64,000 bases of DNA from Psychrobacter immobilis (lineage in GTDB: Bacteria > Pseudomonadota > Gammaproteobacteria > Pseudomonadales > Moraxellaceae). The notes under the pieces are model-generated. The model ran no database searches, had not been told where the DNA came from, and was given only the letters and a program-made list of their open reading frames with translations. Numbering within the stretch: position 1 is the stretch's first letter; each line of letters opens with the position of its first letter. A program made the position numbers and the translations under genes. The DNA lies in the NCBI RefSeq assembly GCF_904846185.1, contig NZ_CAJGZQ010000006.1, forward strand, positions 62,001 to 126,000. The letters run 5' to 3'. Of this stretch, positions 1 to 11,963 are shown piece by piece.

Positions 1-2
1 AC

Positions 3-1427
3 AATAAAACTGATGACATCAGTACTGATAACGCCTCCATAAAAATTTCATTTTCGCCGTTGCTGAACCATCAAGCCGATATCGCTCGCACGCCTGCCAG
101 CACCATGAAACTCGTTCCCAGCTTTATTGCTTTAGACACCCTAGGCGCTGATTTTGTCTGGCATACCCGTGTCTATCATACAGGCCTTGTCATCGGTGAC
201 CGTCTGCATGGCGATTTGATTATTCAAGGCAGCGGTGATCCAAAAATGACCCACGAGCGTTTAGAACAGCTCCTTTATAAAGTACAGTCGTCCGGTATCC
301 GTCATATCGACGGTGATATTATCATTGACAGCGGCGTCTTTAAAAATGTCAGTAAAGACCCTGCCGCCTTTGATAACTCGCCACTACGTCCTTATAACGC
401 CAGTCCCGATGGTTTTTTGGTGAATTTTAGTACCATCGGTATCAAAAGCTATCCGTTAAACGATGACCAAGCAAATCTAACTTATACACCAAAATTAGCA
501 AACTATGCTTTGCCCAGCATCATAAATACGCGTTCGGCGGCCTGTGGACAAGCGCGTTATAGTCTCGCACCTGAATGGCAAGCAAAACAATTGGTGTTAA
601 ATACTCATTTGCCAAACAGCTGCCAAGAGCATGCTTTTTATGTGGCTTATCCTGATGCCAAAGATTTTGCCGCACGCGTTATTGCCGCAAAATGGCAAGA
701 GCTAGGCAATACGCTGAGTGGTAGTGTCATCACTCAAGAAGCACCCTACACTACAACGAAAAGCACCAAATCAGCGCATGGTTTAGCAGCACTTCCTATA
801 TCACCGCTGCCTATTGTCAGCTACCCATCATTGAATTTGACGCAGCAGATTTACGATATCAATCACTTTTCAAACAATGTGATGACTGAGCAAGTGGCGC
901 TATCGATTGGTGTTTATGACAAAGTTGATAATAAAACGCTCGATAAAGCTATTAATGGTTCACATAGCTTGTATCAATTTGGCACGCCGACTGCGACGAG
1001 CTATCCTGTCGCATTGCAGACTATTAATCAATGGTGGCAGACCAATCTAAGCACACCGCCGCCGCATTTGACCAATGGTTCAGGACTCTGCCGCGACTGT
1101 ACCATCACAGCTGCAAACCTAAGCGAGCTATTAACTTATGCTTATAGCCATCCAAGTTTTAACGCTTACGTCAACTCGTTAGGTATCGCTGGCGTTAGTG
1201 GCACCATTACCGCTCATAGTGAACGCCTACCAGAATCAGCAGCCATTGGTCGTGCGTGGATAAAAACAGGTACCTTAAACAACGTCACCTCGATGGCAGG
1301 GTATGTCAAAGGATTGTCGGGACAGGATTATGTCGTGGTTGGACTCATCAATAGTGAGCAAGCACATAACGCTTATACAGCCAGACCTGTGCTAGATGCG
1401 ATGCTTGATTGGACGGCGCAGCATTAA
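3..1427 (+). CDS. dacB: D-alanyl-D-alanine carboxypeptidase / endopeptidase (PBP4, DacB), 5' end outside window
   Basis: Periplasmic penicillin-binding protein that trims or cleaves peptidoglycan cross-links. All three serine-transferase motifs are visible: SxxK (STMK, near nt 99-110), SxN (SNN, near nt 870-878) and KTG (near nt 1263-1271, followed by TLNNVTS). The long insert between the first two motifs is typical of the DacB/PBP4 class (Pfam Peptidase_S13). The frame is open to the left window edge, with STMK only about 35 codons in, so the signal peptide and true start lie upstream and this entry is partial. The TTG at nt 60 is not a credible start. The next gene follows after about 43 bp on the same strand. 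Confidence 0.93.
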   Translation, partial: NKTDDISTDNASIKISFSPLLNHQADIARTPASTMKLVPSFIALDTLGADFVWHTRVYHTGLVIGDRLHGDLIIQGSGDPKMTHERLEQLLYKVQSSGIRHIDGDIIIDSGVFKNVSKDPAAFDNSPLRPYNASPDGFLVNFSTIGIKSYPLNDDQANLTYTPKLANYALPSIINTRSAACGQARYSLAPEWQAKQLVLNTHLPNSCQEHAFYVAYPDAKDFAARVIAAKWQELGNTLSGSVITQEAPYTTTKSTKSAHGLAALPISPLPIVSYPSLNLTQQIYDINHFSNNVMTEQVALSIGVYDKVDNKTLDKAINGSHSLYQFGTPTATSYPVALQTINQWWQTNLSTPPPHLTNGSGLCRDCTITAANLSELLTYAYSHPSFNAYVNSLGIAGVSGTITAHSERLPESAAIGRAWIKTGTLNNVTSMAGYVKGLSGQDYVVVGLINSEQAHNAYTARPVLDAMLDWTAQH

Positions 1428-1470
1428 GTGTTTTTTACATCCTATTTTTCACCTTTATAAAGGTTCACTT

Positions 1471-1986
1471 ATGTCACGCAAGACAACCAATCTCAATAAA
1501 TCCAAGACTCATTCAGGTGGCAAGCCGCTGCCGAAAAACCATGAGTCAGCGCAACCTAAATTGGCACAATATGTAGGATATTTCGCGATTGGCTATACGC
1601 TTGCCAGCGCAATATTTATGATGATTCAAACCAAGCTTGCTTTGAATTCGCAACTGGTAACGGTATTGTCTATCATTATCGGGGCTTATATCGCGGTTCG
1701 TAAATTTGTCAAACATCAGCAGCGCGCATTGAATAGCGGTGAAATCAATCGCTTAATGTTTGGCGGAGTCGCGGTGGTCTGGCTACTGACTGTCATTTAC
1801 TTCTTAGCTATATGGTTTTGGTTGTTTGATGCGGTAAATCGCGAAGTCTTACTAGAGATGGCCGTCCAGCAACCACTGCCATTGGTCTCATCGCTGGTGA
1901 TGATATTGGTGCTGACACTGGTCAGTGCTCGCATCAGTCTTTGGGCGATCAATCGCCTGCTTGACCCTAAACGAAAAACTATGTGA
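1471..1986 (+). CDS. small polytopic inner-membrane protein, function unknown
   Basis: A 171-residue protein with a charged N-terminal tail of about 35 residues (Lys- and Asn-rich) and four hydrophobic segments, at about residues 40-55, 58-75, 95-120 and 135-155. It ends with a basic tail (DPKRKTM). I chose the ATG at 1471 because the longer frame from 1396 overlaps dacB and has no ribosome site. The layout resembles an uncharacterised family of four-helix membrane proteins in Acinetobacter and Psychrobacter (annotated as ABZJ_00895-like), but that is from memory. It sits 43 bp after dacB and could be cotranscribed. No function can be assigned. Confidence 0.75.
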   Translation: MSRKTTNLNKSKTHSGGKPLPKNHESAQPKLAQYVGYFAIGYTLASAIFMMIQTKLALNSQLVTVLSIIIGAYIAVRKFVKHQQRALNSGEINRLMFGGVAVVWLLTVIYFLAIWFWLFDAVNREVLLEMAVQQPLPLVSSLVMILVLTLVSARISLWAINRLLDPKRKTM

Positions 1987-2133
1987 GCGAGAAGACCTCA
2001 GCCGAACCTCTACAAGGTGCTACAAATTTTTCTCCCTATTAATACATAAAATCCGTTAGGCTAACTTTAATGAGCAGCCTTTTGAATGATTTTAGGTGAT
2101 TAACGATTTTATATTTTAATAGGAGCATTTATC

Positions 2134-2682
2134 ATGGACATGGTTTTTTTTGACAATATAGACAAGCTTGGACGCATCGTTTTGACGACAGTCATGGTTT
2201 ATGTGTTAATCGTACTGGTGACCAAAATCTCAGGTAAACGCTCCACCTCACAGCTCAATAATTTTGATTGGATCGTCACCGTGATGATCGGTTCACTTGG
2301 TGCCAGTACTATTCTGCTCAAAGACATTCCCTTTGTCGAAGGGATTTCATCGATTTTAGTACTTTATTTATTGCAGTTTTTAGTTACGAAATACGCCTCT
2401 ATCTCACCGCAATTTAGCAGTTTTATTTTGTCAGAGCCGCGTATTGTTTTTTATCAGGGGCAGTTTTTGCCAGATGCCATGCGCGCTGAGCGGCTGACTC
2501 GTCAAGAAATTGAATGTGCGATGCGCTCTGAAGGAGTGCATCGTTTTGATGATGTTGAAGCCATCGTTTTTGAATCTGATGCCAAGCTTACTATTATTCC
2601 AAAACCCAGCCCAACTGATGCTAGTGGTAATGACCAAAATACAGAAGATAGTGTCTCGCAAACCATACAGCCCTTGATGTAA
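2134..2682 (+). CDS. DUF421 (YetF/YcaP-type) membrane protein
   Basis: A 182-residue protein with two or three N-terminal transmembrane segments (about residues 13-32, 48-62 and 65-85), then a cytoplasmic alpha/beta domain. The stretch GKRSTSQLNNFDWIV, followed by an IGSLGAS-type helix, is the hallmark of DUF421. The C-terminal half has the family's 'RIVFYQGQFLPDAMRAERLT' and 'DVEAIVFESDAKLTIIPK' features. B. subtilis relatives (YetF) are linked to spores or membranes without a defined activity. An AGGAGC ribosome site lies about 8 nt before the ATG. It looks like a single gene, with about 150 bp on its left that hold no clear feature. Confidence 0.85.
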   Translation: MDMVFFDNIDKLGRIVLTTVMVYVLIVLVTKISGKRSTSQLNNFDWIVTVMIGSLGASTILLKDIPFVEGISSILVLYLLQFLVTKYASISPQFSSFILSEPRIVFYQGQFLPDAMRAERLTRQEIECAMRSEGVHRFDDVEAIVFESDAKLTIIPKPSPTDASGNDQNTEDSVSQTIQPLM

Positions 2683-2813
2683 GACCTATTGTTTATCCAA
2701 GATTAGTAAATCATCAAAAACGACAGGGTAAAAAGGTTGTTTGTTACGTTCACTTAAGCATAGAATTCTTTTGTTATATTTTACTAATGACTAAAATTAA
2801 AGTGGTACTGGCT

Positions 2814-3302
2814 ATGAAAGTAAGGATTTTAACCGTCGGTAATAAAATGCCTAAATGGGTACAGACGGGGTTCGATGAGTATTTTAAGCGTATCCAACCT
2901 ATGCTCAGTACAGAAATCGTGGAAATTGCTGCCGCAAAGCGTGCAAAAAACCCGTCTGATGCCAATTTGGCACAATACCGTGAGCAAGAAGGACAGTCAA
3001 TACTAGCCGCTCATAATGCCTCAGGGCGTGAGCAACTATGGGTATTGGATGTCAAAGGTAAGATGATTTCGACAGAAGGGCTGGCTGATAAATTAGCTAA
3101 TGGCATGCAGCAAGGCGATGATATTGCACTGGTGATCGGCGGTGCAGACGGCGTATCGCCAGAAGTATTAGCCAAAGCCGATGTAAAATTGTCACTATCA
3201 GCGCTGACATTACCGCATCCGCTGGTACGTGTTGTGCTAATGGAACAATTGTATCGCGCGATGAGTATCAACAACAATCATCCTTATCATCGTGGCAACT
3301 AA
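2814..3302 (+). CDS. rlmH: 23S rRNA (pseudouridine1915-N3)-methyltransferase RlmH
   Basis: SPOUT-class methyltransferase that methylates pseudouridine 1915 in helix 69 of 23S rRNA on the 70S ribosome. The start at 2814 gives MKVRILTVGNKMPKWVQTGF, which lines up with the E. coli N-terminus; the nine extra codons in the longer frame look non-native. The SAM-binding knot is visible as VIGGADGVSPEV near residues 110-122, and the universal C-terminal signature ends NNNHPYHRGN. The length of 162 residues is close to the family's 155. It is usually next to rsfS, which is absent here. No terminator is obvious; a short GCAGT/ACTGC hairpin follows the stop. Confidence 0.95.
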   Translation: MKVRILTVGNKMPKWVQTGFDEYFKRIQPMLSTEIVEIAAAKRAKNPSDANLAQYREQEGQSILAAHNASGREQLWVLDVKGKMISTEGLADKLANGMQQGDDIALVIGGADGVSPEVLAKADVKLSLSALTLPHPLVRVVLMEQLYRAMSINNNHPYHRGN

Positions 3303-3430
3303 GCAGTCATTAAACACTGCCATACTCTGTGCTAATATTTTTTGCCGAGATTCTGTGCTGATAGTTTATGGGCAACAATATCAATGATAGAAGCGATTGA
3401 AAAATCGCGGCGCGCCCTAATAAACGCTAC

Positions 3431-4324
3431 ATGAAATATCCAAAACATGCGACACCTAACGCCCCTCATTCAATTCATCAGCCTGATGACTCGTACTCTC
3501 ATTCGCCAACGCCGATCACGGCGACTGGCGTTTGGACAGATGCGCCTATTTTAAAATCAAATGTGGCTAAGCTACCAGCGTTGTTTATCTCGCATGGCGC
3601 ACCCACGCTTGCCATTGAACAATCTGCCACGACCAGTGCACTGGCACGTATTGGGCAAAACTTACCAAAGCCACGTGCCATCCTGATTATGTCAGCGCAT
3701 TGGCAATCCGCCAAACTCGAAATGAGCAGTAATCCGCAACCTAAGACTTGGCACGATTTTTCAGGTTTTCCACCTGAGCTATATGAGCTTCAATACCCTG
3801 CATCTGGTCAGCCAGCACTTGCTGAATCCCTTGCCCAGCAGCTCACTGCACGCGGTATTACTTGTAGCGTCAATCCGGTGCGGGCTTGCGATCATGGGGT
3901 GTGGGCACCGCTCAGCCACTTATATCCAGAGGCTGAGATACCTATCGTACAGGTTTCTCTACCGCAGCATTATGACAGTATCGCCTGTTATCAATTGGGT
4001 GCGCAGCTAGCGCGCCTACGTGAAGAGCAAATACTTATCATTGGTTCAGGTAACATTACCCATAATCTGCGAGCATTACGCTGGCAAGCAGATAGTGTTG
4101 ACCAAACGGCTAAAGCATTTAAGCAATGGCTGCTACAACAGCTCAAAACAGACATTCCTAGTGCTTTAGATTGGCAGCAATATCCTGACTATAAAGATAT
4201 TCATCCGAGTGACGAGCATCTGTTGCCATTGTTTTTTGCCTTAGGTACAGGTCAGCGTGTCTCAGTTGTCCATCAAAGCATGGCGCATCATAGCTTGGGC
4301 ATGGATATTTATCGATTTGATTGA
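3431..4324 (+). CDS. class III extradiol ring-cleavage dioxygenase, LigB / YgiD (4,5-DOPA dioxygenase) family
   Basis: Predicted non-haem metal dioxygenase of 297 residues. Family hallmarks are PALFISHGAPTLAIEQ (first metal His) near residue 52, ILIMSAHWQS near 80, DHGVWAPLSHLYP near 155, and GSGNITHNLR near 195. Relatives are the E. coli zinc enzyme YgiD and plant DOPA dioxygenases; the substrate here is unknown. The first 50 or so residues precede the conserved core and are low-complexity (His/Ser/Pro-rich), with no good ribosome site at 3431, so the real start may be internal. The gene converges on the amidase, with about 30 bp between the stops. Confidence 0.85.
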   Translation: MKYPKHATPNAPHSIHQPDDSYSHSPTPITATGVWTDAPILKSNVAKLPALFISHGAPTLAIEQSATTSALARIGQNLPKPRAILIMSAHWQSAKLEMSSNPQPKTWHDFSGFPPELYELQYPASGQPALAESLAQQLTARGITCSVNPVRACDHGVWAPLSHLYPEAEIPIVQVSLPQHYDSIACYQLGAQLARLREEQILIIGSGNITHNLRALRWQADSVDQTAKAFKQWLLQQLKTDIPSALDWQQYPDYKDIHPSDEHLLPLFFALGTGQRVSVVHQSMAHHSLGMDIYRFD

Positions 4325-4355
4325 GTAATCATTACTTAATCGATAGAATGCAAAC

Positions 4356-5849
4356 TTACTTCTCAAAGGCTGCCTTGGTAAACAACCCTGCTCGCTCCAT
4401 CTCCCCTGCCACACTGAATAATGTCGCTTCATCATTCATACGCCCAATCAGCTGCATCCCAATTGGCAAACCTTTTTTACTCATTCCTACCGGTAATGAC
4501 ATCGCTGGCAATCCCGTGATATTACCCAGTAGTGTAAAGGCCATTTTGCCCAGCACAGGCTGACTAAGCTTTTCGATCATACCTGAGCTAAAGGCATACT
4601 TACCCATATCGATGCCCTTATTGAGCAATCCTGCGCTACGCATGAGCATTTCATCCATAACACTTGGTGGCAATACACCATGCTTAACTGAAGGTGTCGG
4701 CACGGTCGGACATAAAATCATATCATAGGTTTCAAGTAGCAAGCCAGTTTGATACTGACTGTGATGCCAACCATGCTTAGCATGCGCCAAATCAACGGCT
4801 GATAATGAGCGACCCAGCAATGCCATATTGTAGGTTTGTGGCTCTAGGTTTTTGATATGTTCTGCCCCAAAGTCACGCTCAATATTATCAATGGTAAAAG
4901 CGGTATGGGTGCAGACCACCACCATAAAGTCATGCCAAAACTGCTCGATATTGATATTCGGCTCAGCGGGTATGACGCGATGACCCATGGCTTCTAGCTG
5001 CTTAGCCGTTTGCTCTAATACGGCTAACACTTCTTTATCCACCACAGTATTGGCAATCAATGGCTGTTGATGCAAGGCAATGGTTAATTGCCTTGGTGCG
5101 CGCATCGCAGCTTGCAAAAATGTGCCATCAGGTGGCGCGATGACATAAGGCGCACCAATCTCTGCGCCATTTGTAGCGTCGAGCATCGCGGCACTGTCAC
5201 GTACGCTGCGGGTAATCACGTGATCTGCGACTGCACCTTCCCAGCCTTCCCCGAATTTAGGGCCTATCGGGTTACGACCACGGCTGGGTTTGAGTCCAAA
5301 CGCGCCGCACCAAGCAGCAGGGAAGCGTATCGAGCCACCACCATCACCCGCGCCCGCCATCGGTACGATACCGCTCGCTACTGATGCTGCACTACCGCCC
5401 GATGAACCGCCAGAGCTGTAACCTTTTTTGAAAGGGTTATGAGTCGCACCATGGGCTTTTGGTTCAGTGGTAATGATTAAACCAAATTCTGGCGTATTGG
5501 TCTTGCCAAAGGTATTCACACCTGTGGCTTTCATTCGCTTGACGATTTCACTGTCGCTCTCAGAGATGATATTAACACTACGACTGCCCATCGTGATTGG
5601 CTCATCGGCAAAGCTAAATGACAAATCTTTGAGCAGATAAGGCACACTATTGAATATACCTGAGGGTAATCCCGCCTGTGCAGCATGATAAGCACGGTCA
5701 TCAAAACGATGGATGATGGCGTTTAATTTGGGATTGAGTGTATTGGCTTGATAGACGGCAGCATCTAACAACTCTTTAGCGCTGACTTCACCTGCATTGA
5801 CCAATGCCGCCAATGCTATGGCATCATATTGGGTATATTCTTTAAACAT
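4356..5849 (-). CDS. amidase (amidase-signature family)
   Basis: Ser-cisSer-Lys hydrolase of 497 residues that cleaves amide bonds. The catalytic Lys is in YLLKDLSF (about residue 76), and the glycine/serine signature [14 protein letters not shown] (about 150-165) carries the cis-Ser and nucleophile. C-terminal [11 protein letters not shown] is also typical. The pattern is nearest to the broad group containing 6-aminohexanoate-cyclic-dimer hydrolases and generic amidases rather than GatA, since no gatB or gatC is near. I chose the ATG at 5849 because AAGGACG lies 7-8 nt upstream; the longer frame to 5975 adds 42 unrelated residues. The substrate is unknown. Confidence 0.88.
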   Translation of the reverse strand: MFKEYTQYDAIALAALVNAGEVSAKELLDAAVYQANTLNPKLNAIIHRFDDRAYHAAQAGLPSGIFNSVPYLLKDLSFSFADEPITMGSRSVNIISESDSEIVKRMKATGVNTFGKTNTPEFGLIITTEPKAHGATHNPFKKGYSSGGSSGGSAASVASGIVPMAGAGDGGGSIRFPAAWCGAFGLKPSRGRNPIGPKFGEGWEGAVADHVITRSVRDSAAMLDATNGAEIGAPYVIAPPDGTFLQAAMRAPRQLTIALHQQPLIANTVVDKEVLAVLEQTAKQLEAMGHRVIPAEPNINIEQFWHDFMVVVCTHTAFTIDNIERDFGAEHIKNLEPQTYNMALLGRSLSAVDLAHAKHGWHHSQYQTGLLLETYDMILCPTVPTPSVKHGVLPPSVMDEMLMRSAGLLNKGIDMGKYAFSSGMIEKLSQPVLGKMAFTLLGNITGLPAMSLPVGMSKKGLPIGMQLIGRMNDEATLFSVAGEMERAGLFTKAAFEK

Positions 5850-6006
5850 AGTAGCGTCCTTGCTGAGTAATAAACCTAAAATTTCTGAAAATTGAGTGAT
5901 ATTTATGCTATCAACAAAGGTCAGTTTAGTATAAAAAACGAGTGCTGATAATTGATAAAAAAACTGATTGGTCATTCAGACATGAGCGTTATCATATTTT
6001 TCCGAT

Positions 6007-6042
6007 AAAAAAGACGAACCACTTCTGTGACTCGTCTTTTTT
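6007..6042 (-). terminator. rho-independent terminator after ftsK
   Basis: An 11-bp stem (AAAAAAGACGA with TCGTCTTTTTT), plus an inner CAC/GTG pairing, lies between the ftsK stop and the amidase start. Read on the minus strand it ends in a T tract. It separates ftsK from the amidase transcript. Confidence 0.85.
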
Positions 6043-6064
6043 ATTGTCTAATAAAGTCTAAACG

Positions 6065-9000
6065 CTACATTAATAGCTCACGCTTACCGCTTTTGCCCAT
6101 TGAGCTGACCAACCCCGCGTCCTCCATGGAATCTACGATACGTGCGGCACGGTTATAGCCGATGCTAAATTTACGCTGGATACTAGAAGCAGAAACTTTT
6201 CGCGTCTCCATAATAAAGGCCACAGCATCGTTATAAAGATCGTCATCCTCACCAGATGCATTCGCCGTACTACCACCGCCACTAGGACTAGACAGTTCAA
6301 AGTTGCCTGCCATATTATCAATATAATCAGGCGCACCGCGTTCGCGCCACGCGTCACAAACACGGTTGACCTCTTCATCGCTGACATAGGCACCATGCAC
6401 ACGATCTGGCTCAATTTGCCCAGGTCCTAGAAAGAGCATATCACCATTACCCAGCATGTCTTCGGCACCGCCACTGTCCAGAATCGTCCGCGAATCTACT
6501 TTTGAGTTCACTCGTAGTGCCGCCCGCACAGGAATATTGGCTTTAATCAAGCCAGTAATTACATCGACCGATGGACGCTGGGTAGCCAGCATTAAATGGA
6601 TACCTGCTGCGCGTGATTTTTGTGCAAGACGGGTGATAAGCTCTTCGGCTTGTTTACCAACCTGCATAATCATATCGGCAAACTCATCCGCGACAATGAC
6701 AATCATCGGCAAAGTTTTTAGCTTCGGTGCTTGGCTGATACTCACGCTGTCATTAGGTCGCCACAAAGGATCAAGCATCGGATTGCCCGATTTTTCAGCA
6801 GCAATGACCTTTTTGTTAAACTCATTAAGCTTACGCACTTTGAGTAAACTCATCAGTTGATAGCGACGTTCCATCTCTGCCACGCACCATGACAAAGCAC
6901 TGGCCGCTTCAGTCATATCAGTGACGACTGGTGTTAATAGATGTGGAATATCATTATAGTTGGCAAGCTCGAGCTGCTTTGGATCAATCAAAATGAGACG
7001 CAGCTCATTTGGCGTATATTTGAGTAGCATCGATAGTAGCATCGAGTTGACCAATACCGATTTACCCGAACCTGTAGTCCCAGCAACCAACATATGCGGC
7101 GCGCGCGCAAGGTCAGTAATGATGGCATTACCACCGATATCCTTACCCATCGCCATGCTGATTTGGGCTTTAGGATCTTGGAATTTTTCGGTATTCAATA
7201 GCTCAATCAAACGTACCATTTCGCGCTGCTTATTGGGTACTTCGATACCGATATACGGCTTACCCGGAATGACTTCAACCACACGTAAAGACGCCATCGA
7301 TAACGAGCGCGCCAAATCACGTGAAATACCGGTAACCTTACTGGCTTTTACTCCAGCAGCAAGCTCGACTTCAAAGCGGGTGACAACAGGACCCGGAATG
7401 GCGTTGACCACATTCGCCTTTACATTAAATTCTTGTAATTTAATCTCTAGTAACTCTGATAATTGCTCAAGCTCGGCGACGGTATAACTGGGCTTACGAT
7501 CAGGGTCTGGCTTATCCAAAATAGAAATCTCTGGAATAGGCGTTAGGCTACTGCGATAGGCAGCTGTTTGCATCGAGCGTGATTTTTGACTGAAGGCGGC
7601 ATCATCACTAATATCTGGCATAACGGGCGCATTGACATCCTCAGCGCTGTCATCCTCTGGCATCATGTCAGTGATATGATTGCTACTATCGCCCTCAGGT
7701 ACCGCAAAACTTACCGTTGGTTTAGGCGCAACCATTGGTTCAATAGCTGACGCTGTGACGCGGGTTTCTACCGTAGGCGGCAGTTTAGGATTAGACGGTG
7801 GCGTATTGGTCGGCGTCATATCAGCGACTGACGCAACTGGTTCAACCACGTCTACTACTTTGGCGACACTCGCTTCATTAGATACAGAAGAAGTTTCGGA
7901 ATCCTCTGACAGTTCAGGTTCTTCATCAAACCATTTATCAGTAAAGTCGTTCATTTCGCTATTAGATGAGTCTGTCGCAGGCGCTGTGACTGCTGCTTGT
8001 CTGGGCAGCTCAGTCATATTGGCTGCTTGCACTGTTCCTGCAGGTTGCCCTGTTTCTACAGACTGCATAGCTGTAGATGTTGAGACATCCGCATGCTCTG
8101 CCAACCATGCATCAGCCAGTATATCAACGGCCTCCACTTTATCCTCTAACTCAAACAATTTAGGCTCATTATCCGTTTCGTCAGCCGTCTCACCGTATAC
8201 CAGCTCATTTATTGATGGCTGAGCTGTTGACTGCAAGTTCTCTGTTGATTGAGCTTCGGACATCTCTGCGGCTGATATCGCTGTAGAGTCTAGCACCGCT
8301 GTCTCTAACGAGTCAGTATTGCTATCAGCAGATACAGAAGTAGTAGCGGCTGAATCAGAAGTGTTCATATTATTAGCGTGATAAGCCATTTGCTCGCTGG
8401 CTAATAAGTCATCGACAGTATTGGCGTCATTCCAAGCAAAGCTTGGCTCGACTTTACGGATAGCAGTCATGGCAGGACTTGACGGCGTCGATGTAGTCGT
8501 ATGACTTGCTAGATTTTGAACAGTACTGCTAGGTGTTTCTACTGAGACAGGGACAGGCTCACTATTCTCACGACTAGATTTAGCAGCTGAATTAGGCATC
8601 GCCGCTTGTGTTGCGGCAACTACAGAAGCTTTAACGCTCTCAGCCAACCCTGACGTTGCCAAAAACTCTGACAACACATTGCTGAACCGACCACTGTTGT
8701 CTACGGCTTGAGCATTGCCAGCAACTTGTAACTCAAGTGGCAGCTGCTCGTGATCGGCTGCGTCTTTTTTCGCGTTACTCTTGGCTGTGTTTTCATCATT
8801 TTGCTTGGCATTAATGTTTTCTGGCGTGGTTGATACGCTATCGTGCATCCTACCCTGACGCTTCACCCCTGAGCCAAGCCACGATAGCGCCTTAACCTTC
8901 TCATAAATCGCTAGCCAATGAATATTAAAGGCAAAAGTTGCGGTAATAATGACGAATGCCGTCAAGAAAATCACACTCCCCCACTGCGATAAAAGCTGTG

Positions 9001-9445
9001 CCAAACGCGCCTGTAGTTCAAATCCAATAATGCCACCAGCCACGCTTTCCAGCCCTAGCGTTCCTGGATTGGTCAATTGCTGTACTAACGCCACCAATTG
9101 TGCGAACAAAGCACTGGCACTTAATAATAAAAACACATAAGCAACCACTCGCATCAGCCAAAACGTTGGCTTGTTGTCCCACCAAATAAGGATAGACTCA
9201 TAAACCACAAACGCCAGCAGCCACCATGCACCAAAACCAAAGAAGCTATAAAGCAAGTCAGATAACCAAGCACCCGATTCACCGCCTACATTATTAATCG
9301 TGGTCATATCGCTACTGATATGCGACCAACTAGGATCGTTACTGGTATATGTCATCAAAATGACAAATAGATAAACGGCCAGTATTAACCCAAGGAGGGT
9401 AAATATTCCCTTTTTTAAATACTCAATAAGCGGTGCTGATATCAC
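6065..9445 (-). CDS. ftsK: DNA translocase FtsK
   Basis: Septal ATPase that pumps chromosome dimers to the XerCD/dif site at division. From the N-terminus of this 1126-residue protein: four to five membrane helices in about residues 1-190; a very long acidic Ser/Thr/Ala/Glu-rich linker (about 195-640); the alpha/beta RecA-like motor with Walker A GTTGSGKS (near residue 790) and a Walker B region (MIVIVADEFADM); and the C-terminal winged-helix gamma domain (VSASSIQRKFSIGYNRAAR) that reads polar sequences. The start codon is GTG, with AAGG about 12 nt upstream. The linker is the least conserved part, as in other FtsK proteins. A terminator follows it. Confidence 0.97.
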   Translation of the reverse strand: MISAPLIEYLKKGIFTLLGLILAVYLFVILMTYTSNDPSWSHISSDMTTINNVGGESGAWLSDLLYSFFGFGAWWLLAFVVYESILIWWDNKPTFWLMRVVAYVFLLLSASALFAQLVALVQQLTNPGTLGLESVAGGIIGFELQARLAQLLSQWGSVIFLTAFVIITATFAFNIHWLAIYEKVKALSWLGSGVKRQGRMHDSVSTTPENINAKQNDENTAKSNAKKDAADHEQLPLELQVAGNAQAVDNSGRFSNVLSEFLATSGLAESVKASVVAATQAAMPNSAAKSSRENSEPVPVSVETPSSTVQNLASHTTTSTPSSPAMTAIRKVEPSFAWNDANTVDDLLASEQMAYHANNMNTSDSAATTSVSADSNTDSLETAVLDSTAISAAEMSEAQSTENLQSTAQPSINELVYGETADETDNEPKLFELEDKVEAVDILADAWLAEHADVSTSTAMQSVETGQPAGTVQAANMTELPRQAAVTAPATDSSNSEMNDFTDKWFDEEPELSEDSETSSVSNEASVAKVVDVVEPVASVADMTPTNTPPSNPKLPPTVETRVTASAIEPMVAPKPTVSFAVPEGDSSNHITDMMPEDDSAEDVNAPVMPDISDDAAFSQKSRSMQTAAYRSSLTPIPEISILDKPDPDRKPSYTVAELEQLSELLEIKLQEFNVKANVVNAIPGPVVTRFEVELAAGVKASKVTGISRDLARSLSMASLRVVEVIPGKPYIGIEVPNKQREMVRLIELLNTEKFQDPKAQISMAMGKDIGGNAIITDLARAPHMLVAGTTGSGKSVLVNSMLLSMLLKYTPNELRLILIDPKQLELANYNDIPHLLTPVVTDMTEAASALSWCVAEMERRYQLMSLLKVRKLNEFNKKVIAAEKSGNPMLDPLWRPNDSVSISQAPKLKTLPMIVIVADEFADMIMQVGKQAEELITRLAQKSRAAGIHLMLATQRPSVDVITGLIKANIPVRAALRVNSKVDSRTILDSGGAEDMLGNGDMLFLGPGQIEPDRVHGAYVSDEEVNRVCDAWRERGAPDYIDNMAGNFELSSPSGGGSTANASGEDDDLYNDAVAFIMETRKVSASSIQRKFSIGYNRAARIVDSMEDAGLVSSMGKSGKRELLM

Positions 9446-11057
<1,612 letters not shown>

Positions 11058-11867
11058 ATGGGTAATTTCTCTCAATACAACAATGAGCACATCACGCCTG
11101 AGACCTTAAAAAGTCTTGGGCGTTATGACTTTCCTGACCCTTTAATGGTTGATCCTGACGGCATTGGTATCGTCGCTATCGGAGGAGATTTGGCAGCCGA
11201 AACATTGATTTCTGCTTACGCGCAGGGTCTGTTTCCTTGGTTTAATGAAGATGAACCAATTGCATGGTGGTGCCCTGAACCGCGCTGTGTGATGGTGCCA
11301 ACCAATTATAAGCCAAGCAAGTCGCTGCGTAAGCAAGCCATCCGCGAGCGTTGGCAATTAACCTTGAATCAAGCTTTTGATGACGTTATTCATGCCTGTA
11401 GTTTACCGCGCAGTGATCGCCTCAATAATGAACAGCCCGAGGGCGAACATACTTGGATTCATGATGAAATGATTGAGGCTTATACCGAACTGCATGCACA
11501 AGGATTTGCACATAGCATTGAAGTTTGGAATGATAAAGGGCAACTCATTGGCGGGCTTTATGGTCTAAAAATAGGTAGCATTTACTTTGGCGAATCGATG
11601 TTTCATATCGCCTCTAACGCCTCAAAGTTCGCATTTTGGGGTTTAATGCGCTTATGTGAACAAAGCCATGTGGCGCTGGTCGACTGTCAGCTACCAAATG
11701 AGCATTTGATGAGCTTGGGTGCAACCACGCTACCGCGTGCTGACTTTTTGACTCAATTGGATCTCTTAACGGCTAATAGCACTGTCAAATGGCAAAATAA
11801 CTCTCACAAACCACTCGCCGTATCGTTACTTGATACCATAGAACCTTGGCAGCTTATCTTAAAATAA
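11058..11867 (+). CDS. aat: leucyl/phenylalanyl-tRNA--protein transferase
   Basis: Transfers Leu or Phe from aminoacyl-tRNA to N-terminal Arg or Lys of proteins, creating N-degrons for ClpS/ClpAP. Conserved blocks seen are FPDPLMVDPDGIGIVAIGGDL, YAQGLFPWFNEDEPIAWWCP, the GGLYG segment, and ESMFH..SNASKFAFW near residues 175-190. Length is 269, against 234 in E. coli; the difference is at both ends. The ATG directly abuts the trxB stop with no gap. The trxB-aat pairing is common in gammaproteobacteria; the usual downstream arginyl-transferase gene and infA are not here. Confidence 0.95.
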   Translation: MGNFSQYNNEHITPETLKSLGRYDFPDPLMVDPDGIGIVAIGGDLAAETLISAYAQGLFPWFNEDEPIAWWCPEPRCVMVPTNYKPSKSLRKQAIRERWQLTLNQAFDDVIHACSLPRSDRLNNEQPEGEHTWIHDEMIEAYTELHAQGFAHSIEVWNDKGQLIGGLYGLKIGSIYFGESMFHIASNASKFAFWGLMRLCEQSHVALVDCQLPNEHLMSLGATTLPRADFLTQLDLLTANSTVKWQNNSHKPLAVSLLDTIEPWQLILK

Positions 11868-11963
11868 ATACGATGACGAAGTGATTGATAGCTTATGTCT
11901 GTTTGTTAATCGCTACTTTATTAACTCGTACCTTATCAACTGCTACCTACCGACGAGGTTATC

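Noticed and set aside
7680..8222. 180-codon open frame opposite the ftsK linker
   Set aside because: Mirror of the low-complexity Ser/Thr/Ala/Glu linker of FtsK; composition mirrors it and there is no ribosome site.
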